Shown: piece after piece, positions 56,129 to 64,000 of the stretch | Layout of the letters: every line of letters starts with the position of its first letter | How positions within the stretch are numbered: position 1 is the first letter of the stretch | The notes under the pieces: model-generated | What the model saw: only the letters and a program-made list of their open reading frames with translations | The model's database searches: none | What the model was told of the DNA's origin: nothing | DNA from: Anadara kagoshimensis | Taxonomy: Eukaryota; Mollusca; Bivalvia; Arcoida; Arcidae | NCBI GenBank assembly: GCA_021292105.1 | Contig: CM037864.1 | Coordinates: 48,062,094 to 48,126,093 of the forward strand | Direction of reading: 5' to 3' | Length of the DNA: 64,000 nt | Program-made: the position numbers and the translations under genes

Positions 56129-59100
56129 GTAAGCCTTACCTCAAACTTTACCTTCTTCTTTAGAGAGTCAGTCAGTACACAGGTTTATTGTCTGTCATGG
56201 TTTTCTTTGATTGGGTGATCTTTTTATATCTCTGATTAGATGGTAACTTAGTTGTTTTTATGCGGTAAGTATACTTATCATGTGTCTATGGAAAATAACT
56301 GAAAGAAGGGACAACTCAAGAAATTACTGATACTCTGACTTAACATGGTAAGTATTATAAACCATGTTCAAATTGCTCACTCTTGGACGCTCTTTTGGAG
56401 CTCTTTTACCAATTGAGCTCAAACTGAGCAATTTATTTAGATTTTATATCCCAGTCAAGATTATTTCCTTTGTATCATGATAACATCAGTTACAAGGCAA
56501 GTTGGAGGAGTTAATGTCAATGCATTAAAGTGGAATAATGGTGTTTTACATCAAGATTCTTTCACTTATTTGTAGGCGGTCAGCTTTTGGATGTATGATG
56601 GCGCTGGACAATACAATTGACCTTAAGCAAGCAAACTAACATTTTTTTCACTATTATCTGCCAGAAGAGCACCCATAAGCCTGATGTTTAGACTGCTGCC
56701 CCCTAGACCTGATTTATAGTAATGAACAATGAGATTTTCTGTATTTAGTCATAACACTTGCTGTTTGGTGAAAGACTAGCCACTATTTTTCAGATTGTTT
56801 TTAAAATCAGTCAGGGATCCAACTTGTTCATCCAAGTAAAAATTATTTCACTTATATTGAGATGTTTAAATCAACAGGTGAAGCTGCATAAATTTATATT
56901 TGTGCAACGTAATAATATTCACAGATGGTTCCTTGTCTGAACACACACAAACCATGATAAAGACATATCTTTAAAAAATATCTCTAGAAGAACCCTTTGT
57001 CCTATGGCTGTATTTCTAAATGCTGAGTGCTTTGTAAAAGAACTATCTCAGTTAAATGCATTTACCTTATCAAACATCTGAGCTTCAAACCCCTGATGTT
57101 TTACTTAATGAGTGAGCGTTCTACCAACTTAGCTAACTTTATCCCTTACATTAATCAAGAAAAGTTAAAAGGTAAGTGTTAATAAGTCAGAGACCTATGT
57201 ACTGTTGTAAGTGGTAGGTATGTACTGCATTTCAGTATTTAATTTCTGGATTGTTTTTAGTTTTTTCAGTACACAGAGTTTGTTAGTTCATGTTTTCACA
57301 GTGCACATAGATTTGAATTTTAATTTGATGCCTGTGTGGTGATAGGATGATTTTGAATTTGATGTTTGTGGTGATTGGTTAATTTTGAATTTGATTTCTG
57401 TGGTGGTTGGTTAATTTTACTTCTTGTTTTTCACATTGAGGCTGTGACTGTTTATTTTGTGATCTTCATGCATTTCTGCCACTTTAATTAAGCTTGCTGA
57501 ATATGACAAAAGCTCGAGAACAAATTCAGCATGTGAAATTTAAAGCATGTGTTTGGTGGGTCAGTATTTTTAAAGTGAAAGGTAACATCATTAATGTAAC
57601 AGCTGCAACAAGCATGAGTAGTTTGTGAACAGTAACCAGGTAAGCTTTTCTTTTTACCTCCCTCTTATATTCCTGAGCTTCTATAAGCATGATATTTCCC
57701 AGCTGAACTACCCAAAGCTCTTACCATTGCCTCCCTCTTCCTTTCTTGATAAAGTCATATATAGACTGTAGCATAAAACATGGCTTCTCATATAAGTGTT
57801 GTATTTATTCTTTTTGAGAATTCAAGTAGTTAAGTAATAGATTTTAAGTTAATTATGTGTTGCAGTGAAAGTGGTATTCTGAGTTTGCTGTGAGCCACTT
57901 CTGAGTATGGTGTGAGAATGACTTTTACTTATTTCAATGGCTCTGAAAATTGTGTGAGAATGATATTTACTCTATTCAATAGATATTCAGGAAGAATTTT
58001 GTAAACTAGACTTATAATTTACTTTTTCAAAATGGCTAGAATTTTGTTCAAAGTTTGCAGTGAGTTAAAAGCTTGTTGATAGTTTATCATGAGCTGAATT
58101 TGGTTTACAGTTTTTAACTAGCTTAAATTTAAACTGTTTAACAATATATAGCAAACATTTGGTAAAGTAAATAAGTAGTTTATACCTTGTTATAAGCTAC
58201 AACAATTTGTTCTAAGCTTGCTTGTGAGCTACAACAATTTGTTCTAAGCTTGCTTGTGAGCTACAACAATTTGTTCTAAGCTTGCTTGTGAGCTACATTT
58301 TAGTGTCTGGTTTGCTGCAAAATAATTATCTTTTGGTTTTCATTTTACGATAACAAATATTAAACTATCAATTTGCTGCAAGCTAAAACTTAATTCAGTG
58401 TGTTACAAGCTACCATTTGTTTATAAGTTTACTGATTGAGCTAAAGTCTGGTTTACAGTTTGCTATGAGCTACAATTTAATTTGATTATAAAGTTTGTTG
58501 TGAGACAATGTTTGGTTTAGTTTGCAGCGAGCTGAAATGCAATTAACTGTTTTCTAAGAACTGTAAGCTAAAATTTGGTTCACAGTAATCTGTGAGGAAA
58601 ACTTTAGTTTGAAATAACTTGCTGTGAAAGCTTGCTGTTGACTTATGACTGAAATTGATCATTTACTTGCTGCGAAAGCTTGCTGTTGACAGACAAAATG
58701 ACATTCATTGCTCTATAAGAATACACTAAAGTTACACTTGATAATGACTTGGAGCTATCCGGGTACTAGATATATCGGATTTGAAAGAACAACAGAGATA
58801 CAGAGTTGTTAAACTTCTAATTAATGACAATGGTGTCTTTAAGAAAAATAATGGTGAAATAATTTCTTAGGTATTTGGAGACATGGAATTTGTATACAAT
58901 AAAATGCATAGAAATCAAAATCATGAGGTTATAAATTAGAGATTAAAGCAAATGGAATTCAGAGTAAAATTTCAAAAAAAAATTCTGAAACAAATAAATT
59001 CAAAATAATGGTTTCACATGTCACAAAATCTACTTGCTGATAGTAAAAACAATGTATGTGAGCTGATCAATAAAAATATCAAAATATAAAATAATTTTGA

Positions 59101-59619
59101 AGTCTGAAAATTTTGAAATGTGAGACATAAATTTTTAAAAAAAGACTAAATTGCAACTTAAAGCATATTGTTAGACAATGATTTGGTGGATTCAGATTCC
59201 AAATGACCTATGATCAAACCTTTTGGACATTTTTTGTGTTTTAGCTAATTAGGTTCATCTGTTGAATGAGATAATCTTACATTACTAAGAGACGCTTCTG
59301 AATATGCCTGAAAATGATGGCATTGCGGGAAATTGAATTTTTGCCATGAAATGCATTCTTGGAGTTTCCATAACGAGGACACTCTGACAGGACGTACACA
59401 ACTCAACCCAATTTACTATATCATTGAACAATCATTGGTCATGGTTATCCATTTTTGGGGTTTAAAAGATCTTTTTGGGAGGTTTTAAAAGATGTAGCCC
59501 TGACAGCTCTACTTTATACTGACTTGCTACTAACATGAGTTACTAACAGATACTGTTGTTGCTATGGCAATATCTGTTAATGTTGAATCATGTTCTGTTT
59601 TTTGTTTCTGTTTTTAAAG
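56129..59619. other. Intron 4 (provisional), mostly unannotated
   Basis: It holds minus-strand SINE-like fragments: 56440-56590 with CCAGTCAAGATTATTTCC and ATCAAGATTCTTTCACTTAT, and 57085-57150 with an inverted tRNA-like head whose reverse complement reads GTTAGCTAAGTTGGTAGAAC. A 32-bp repeat (58193-58300) and a long, very degenerate GAGCTACAATTTGGTTTACAG-type repetition (57850-58680) are also present. No further coding exon with good splice sites and phase 1 entry was found. Confidence 0.5.
58193..58300. repeat. 32-bp tandem repeat, three units
   Basis: GAGCTACAACAATTTGTTCT plus AAGCTTGCTTGT repeats three times essentially without change. It sits in a broader degenerate array of related words. 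Confidence 0.85.
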
Positions 59620-59648
59620 GTACAAAAGATTCCCAACAAACAGAATGA
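59620..59648 (+). CDS. Possible terminal coding exon 5
   Basis: A long pyrimidine tract ending TTTCTGTTTTTAAAG precedes GTACAAAAG. Joining in phase 1 from exon 4 gives Gly, then TKDSQQTE and a TGA stop at 59646-59648. AATAAA lies at 60012-60017 with T/G-rich sequence after it, consistent with a 3' untranslated region of about 360 bases. A different phase would give a 27-residue open stretch starting VQKIPNKQND, but no exon here supplies that phase. If exon 5 is not used, transcripts would have to continue past 64 kb, or retain intron 4 and stop at 56161. Confidence 0.35.
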
Positions 59649-60483
59649 CAGCTTAGTTAGGAGATCATTGAAGGGGTTCCAATTACCTCAGAGGGGTTTA
59701 TAATCTGTAAATTATGTAGAAATAGGGGTTTAATTATCATAATTTATGTAAATGTTGTTTTTTATAAATAGGATATTTTGTACATAGGATTAAGTTAATT
59801 TTAGTGCCAAAGTTTTTTAAATATGCAATTCCAATATTTAATGAAGTAGTGATATAGCAAAAACAATATAAGTTACCTGAATGTGCTGATAAAAAGGCTG
59901 GATCCGTCTGATGGTGATTTTTACAGTGACATGTTTGTGTTTGATACCAATTTCTATGATAACTTTGATTTTATTTGAGGCTGGATTTTGTGATGCCAAC
60001 TATGTCTAGAAAATAAATCATGTTTGCTCTGCCATAAGCTTTTGATGATAATTGTCAGAGCTGAATATCTATGTGTAGCCAGCAAGCTAATGTGCAGACC
60101 TCCCTGTAAGCTTTTGACACAAGATGGAGGTTTTATGATGCAATACAAACCTCAAACAAAAAATGGAACATTCCATTGTAAATTTACAATGTTCAACATA
60201 GGGTTTAAATCAACTCAAACTTAATCAAAAACTTGAGACAAGTTTGTTATGTTCTGTACGCCTATTATAGCAACTTTAGAGGAATATGAGGCAAGTTTGA
60301 ATGTAAGTGTTATAGAAGGCAAGTTTGGCTGAACTAGTATATAACTATTGTATTGTGCCAAAATACTTATTTATTCATGCCAGGTACTTCTGTTAATCAG
60401 AAATACTCCATTTTAAACTCATAAGTTTATTTAATTGAGAAAAATACATTCAAAGTCACAATGAAATCATAAGTTAGGTTTTT
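59649..60483 (+). other. Possible 3' untranslated region and downstream spacer
   Basis: If the exon at 59620 is real, sequence to about 60030 is 3' untranslated. It has no other recognisable content apart from AT-rich stretches and the AATAAA noted separately. Confidence 0.35.
60012..60017 (+). terminator. Candidate polyadenylation signal AATAAA
   Basis: A canonical AATAAA is followed within 10-20 bases by TGTTTGCTCT. It would serve the transcript ending in the exon at 59620. AATAAA is frequent by chance in sequence this AT-rich, so support is weak. Confidence 0.3.
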
Positions 60484-62828
60484 AGCTCACCTGACCAAAG
60501 GTCATGTGAGCTTATGGCATAGCGCAGCGTGTGTATGTGCGTGCGTGTGTGCGTGCGTGTGTGCGTGCGTGCGTGCGTGCGTGTGTGCGTCGTTAACACC
60601 TATTTTCGACTTCTCCTCTGAAACTACTGGACAGTTTTTAATGAAACTTTGTCAGAAGTATATATGGGCCGGTGCAATTCAGATTTGTTCGTGGCGTTGC
60701 TATGGCTACCATAACTAGGTCAAGGTGACCTAGGGGTGCAAAAATCTTAAAAAATCTTCTTCTCCGAAACCAATGATTGGAGAAAAAATCTGATGTGATA
60801 TTTGGCTTCTCTAGGGTCTTAAGCCTATAGTTTGTTCATTTTGTGAAATTCAGATAAAAAATAGGTTACGCGTTTTTACGTTTAATTTTGAAAAAATCGT
60901 AAAATAGCTTCAAATTGTTATAACTTGACTATTTGACCAGATAATGACATGGGGTTTTCAGTTTTGACATTTTCTTGTTAGTATCTTCAAAATGAGGTCA
61001 AGGTCAATTGTGAAGGTCGTGACCTAATTTTTTTTACCTCTGATTATAATTATTATCTCGAAAACTATAAACTTTTTGTATAGGCATGTATATTAGAATG
61101 TTGTAGGTATTGATACAACTATCATTTTGATGTATAGAAAAAGGTCATGGGTTCAAAGGTCAAGGTCACAGATGCGAAACAATACCGAAATGGTTAATTA
61201 TCTCGAAAACTATTAACATTTTGTATAGGCATGTATATTAGAATGTTGTAGGTATTGATACAACGATCATTTTGATGTATAGAAAAAGGTCATGGGTTCA
61301 AAGGTCAAGGTCACAGATGTGAAACAATACTGAAATGGTTAATTATCTCGAAAACTATAAACTTTTTGTATAGGCATGTATATTAGAATGTTGTAGGTAT
61401 TGATACAACAATCATTTTGATGTATAGAAAAAGGTCATGGGTTCAAAGGTCAAGGTCACAGATGCGAAACAATACTGAAATGGTTAATTATCTCAAAAAC
61501 TATAAACATTTTGTATAGGCATATATATAAGAATGTTGTAAGTATCGATGCAACGATCATTTTGATGTATAGAAAAAGGTCATGGGTTCAAAGGTCAAGG
61601 TCACAGATGTGAAACAATACTGAAATGGTTAATTATCTCGAAAACTATAAACTTTTTGTATAGGCATGTATATTAGAATGTTGTAGGTATTGATACACCG
61701 ATCATTTTGATGTATAGAAAAAGGTCATGGGTTCAAAGGTCAAGGTCACAGATGTGAAACAATACTAAAATGGTTAATTATCTCGAAAACTATAAACTTT
61801 TTGTATAGGCATGTATATTAGAATGTTGTAGGTATTGATACAACAATCATTTGGATGTATAGAAAAAGGTCATGGGTTCAAAGGTCAAGGTCACAGATGC
61901 GAAACAATACTGAAATGGTTAATTATCTCAAAAACTATAAACATTTTGTATAGGGATATATATAAGAATGTTGTAGGTATCGATGCAATGATCATTTTGA
62001 TGTATAGAAAAAGTCATGGATTCAAAGGTCAAGGTCAAAGATGCAAAACAAAACCAAAATGGTTAATTATCTCGAAAACTATAAACATTTTGTATAGGCA
62101 TGTATATTAGAATGTTGTAGGTATTGATACAACGATCATTTTGATGTATAGAAAAAGGTCATGGGTTCAAAGGTCAAGGTCACAGATGTGAAACAATACT
62201 GAAATGGTTAATTATCTCGAAAACTATAAACTTTTTGTATAGGCATGTATATTAGAATGTTGTAGGTATTGATACAACGATCATTTTGATGGATAGAAAA
62301 AGGTCATGGGTTCAAAGGTCAATGTCACAGATGCGAAACAATACCAAAATGGTTAATTATCTCAAAAACTATAAACATTTTGGATAGGCATTTATATTAG
62401 AATGTTGTAGGTATTGATACATCGATCATTTTGATGTATAGAAAAAGGTCGTGGGTTCAAGGGTCAAGGTCACAGATGCAAAACAATACTGAAATAGTTA
62501 ATTATCTTGAAAACTATAAACTTTTTGTATAGGCTTGTATATTAGAATGTTGTAGGTATTGATACAACGATCATTTTGATGTATAGAAAAAGGTCATGGG
62601 TTCAAAGGTCAAGGTCACTGATGCAAAACAATACCAAAATGGTTAATTATCTCGAAAACTATAAACTTTTTGTATAGGCATGTATATTAGAATGTTGTAG
62701 GTATTGATACAATGGTTATCATGATGTAAAGAAAAAAGTCATTGGGGTTTAGTATTTATGTGTTCTTTAAATCTATCAGCTAGCCATTAGTTATCAGGTG
62801 AGCGTATCAGGCCCATGGGCCTCTTGTT
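60484..62828 (+). mobile_element. E4: Helentron-associated/'pearl'-like element with 145-bp core
   Basis: It starts AGCTCACCTGACC-AAA-GGTCATGTGAGCT. A (GTGC/GTGT)n stretch longer than in E2 follows (60528-60592), then a leader nearly identical to E2, 12 units of about 145 bp, and the tail ATCAGGTGAGCGTATC with AGGCCCATGGGCCTCTTGTT. High identity to E2 over leader and tail points to a shared recent source. Only one T separates its end from E5. Confidence 0.85.
61060..62720. repeat. E4 tandem core, 12 units of about 145 bp
   Basis: TATAGGCATGTATA or a one-base variant occurs 12 times from about 61079 to 62674, spaced 143-147 bp. GGTTCAAAGGTCAAGGTCA occurs exactly eight times, and three further units carry one-base variants. 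Confidence 0.95.
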
Positions 62829-62829
62829 T

Positions 62830-64000
62830 AGCTCACCTGAGCCGAAAGGCTCAGATGAGCTATTGCTATCTATCACCGTCCGTCGTCCGTCGTCCGTCGT
62901 GTGTCGTGCGTCGTGCGTAAACTTTACATTTTAATCTTCTCCTCCAAAACTACTGAGCCAAATTTGATGAAACTTGGTGATTGTTATGCCTGGGTAACAG
63001 GCTTTCAAAATTGTGTTCGGGGTTTGACCACGCCCAACAATATGGCTGCCGTTACTATAAATAGCCAAAAGACAAAAAAATCTTCTTCTCTGAAACCAAA
63101 AGGTGCAGGCAAATTTTGATTGGATATTTGGATTCAGGATACCTAGATACACTAAAATTGTGTTTTTCATGAAAATTGGACGAAAAATAGGTTACGCGTT
63201 TTTTTGCGTAAAAATTATGTAATTTTTAAAATGAGACATTTATTGTTATAACTTCATAATGGCTGAAGATAATTGTATGGAGTTTTCACTGTTGATCTTG
63301 TCTTGCGACTTTCTTCCGATTGATGTCAAGGTCAAAGGTCAAGGTCATGTCCCAGTTTTTGACCTTTGATAAAAAATGCTATTTTTTAAACATTTCTGGT
63401 GATAATGATGTAGGATTTTTGGTTAATTGTAGGTATTGACATGACGATCATTTTGATATATTGATTAAGTTCATGGGTTCAAAGGTCAAGGTCACAGATG
63501 TACAAGTTTACCAAAATAGTTAATTATCTGCAAAACTATGAACTTTTTGTATAGGCATGTATATTAGAATATTGTAGGTAATGGTCCAATGGTCATTTTG
63601 ATATATAAATAAAGGTCATGAGTTCAAAGGTCAAGGTCACAGATGTAAACAAGTACTGAAATGATTATTTATCTCTAAAACTATAGACTTTTTGTATAGG
63701 CATGTATATTAGAATATTGTAGGTAATGACCCAATGGTCATTTTGATATATGAATAAAGGTCATGAGTTCAAAGGTCAAGGTCACAGATGTAAACAAGTA
63801 CTGAAATGGTTATTTATCTCAAAAACTATAGACTTTTTGTATAGGCATGCATATTAGAATATTTTAGGTATTATCCTAACGATCATTTTGATATATGAAT
63901 GAAGGTCATGGGTTCAAAGGTCAAGGTCACAGATGTGAATGAATACCTGAATGGTTAATTATCTTGAAAACTGTTCACTTTTTGTAAATGCATGTATATT
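62830..64000 (+). mobile_element. E5: Helentron-associated/'pearl'-like element, cut by window end
   Basis: It starts AGCTCACCTGAGCC-GAAA-GGCTCAGATGAGCT, then CACCGTCCGTCGTCCGTCGT and a leader collinear with E3 (CTTCTCCTCCAAAACTACTG, AATATGGCTGCCGTTAC). At least four tandem units follow, of the TAGAATATTGTAGGTAATG type. The 3' end lies beyond the window. Confidence 0.85.

Noticed and set aside
57590-57645. Possible extra exon between AACAG and GTAAGC at 57590-57645
   Set aside because: Entering in phase 1 from exon 4 gives a stop within nine codons, and composition is not coding-like.
60506-60718. Open frame of Val-Cys-Ala-Cys repeats
   Set aside because: Translation of the (GTGC/GTGT)n stretch in the E4 leader.
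61835-62110. Open frame with KGHGFKGQGH repeats
   Set aside because: Product of the 145-bp core unit; it varies with unit indels and has no independent support.
13989-62720. CRISPR-like arrays
   Set aside because: Tandem units are contiguous without unique spacers, and the sequence is eukaryotic.
22594-64000. E1-E5 as cut-and-paste transposons because of inverted GCTCACCTG
   Set aside because: The inverted word is subterminal on one side, no target duplication is seen, and the end hairpin plus T-rich target fits the Helentron plan better.

Overview
This window is animal nuclear DNA, intron- and repeat-dominated, with no bacterial-style gene organisation. It is AT-rich and has tRNA-derived SINEs, small TA-flanked DNA transposon relics, and several copies of an element with short conserved ends around a tandem-repeat core. 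That last architecture is what I associate with bivalve molluscs ('pearl'/Helentron-associated-like elements), so a bivalve or other lophotrochozoan is the best guess. This is an inference from repeat style, not from a marker gene.

Only one protein-coding locus can be supported, on the + strand. Four exons chain in compatible reading phase: 26357-26392 (start codon, 12 codons), 26618-26749 (44 codons), 37469-37541 (24 codons plus 1 base) and 55943-56128. A possible terminal exon at 59620-59648 adds 9 residues and a stop, with an AATAAA about 360 bases downstream. The product is a basic then Ser/Thr-rich polypeptide. Its DPVY...L segment resembles the one following the C1 domain in vertebrate STAC adaptors, but no C1 or SH3 exon is visible, so family membership is tentative. 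Introns of about 10.7 and 18.4 kb hold most of the repeats.

Layout: 1-2.46 kb AT-rich spacer; 2.46-6.36 kb a TTA-flanked foldback element with about 300 bp inverted ends, enclosing a minisatellite split by a smaller CAGGG-ended element; 7.8-13.2 kb SINEs, (CT)n arrays and a pogo-type MITE; 13.99-14.74 kb a 54-bp minisatellite of 14 units; 15-21 kb SINE fragments, tandem duplications and a retroelement-like coding fragment; 21.97-24.50 kb a pogo/Tigger-type element split by a tandem-repeat element (E1); 26.3-59.7 kb the gene, with E2 (29.2-31.5 kb) and E3 (52.0-53.2 kb) in its introns; 60.5-64 kb E4 and E5 joined head to tail, E5 running off the window.

The most interesting signal is the E1-E5 family. 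All five lie in the same orientation, begin AGCTCACCTG after a T run and carry a 5' hairpin whose stem bases change in compensating pairs between subfamilies. All end in a short hairpin followed by C-T-(T/G)-G-T-T, and all show no target duplication where this can be judged. Their tandem cores differ: E1 amplified a module that is single-copy in E2-E5, while E2-E5 amplified an approximately 145-bp unit. Each such unit contains a composite nuclear-receptor-like motif, GGTTCAAAGGTCAAGGTCA, so about 30 clustered copies lie in or near the gene.
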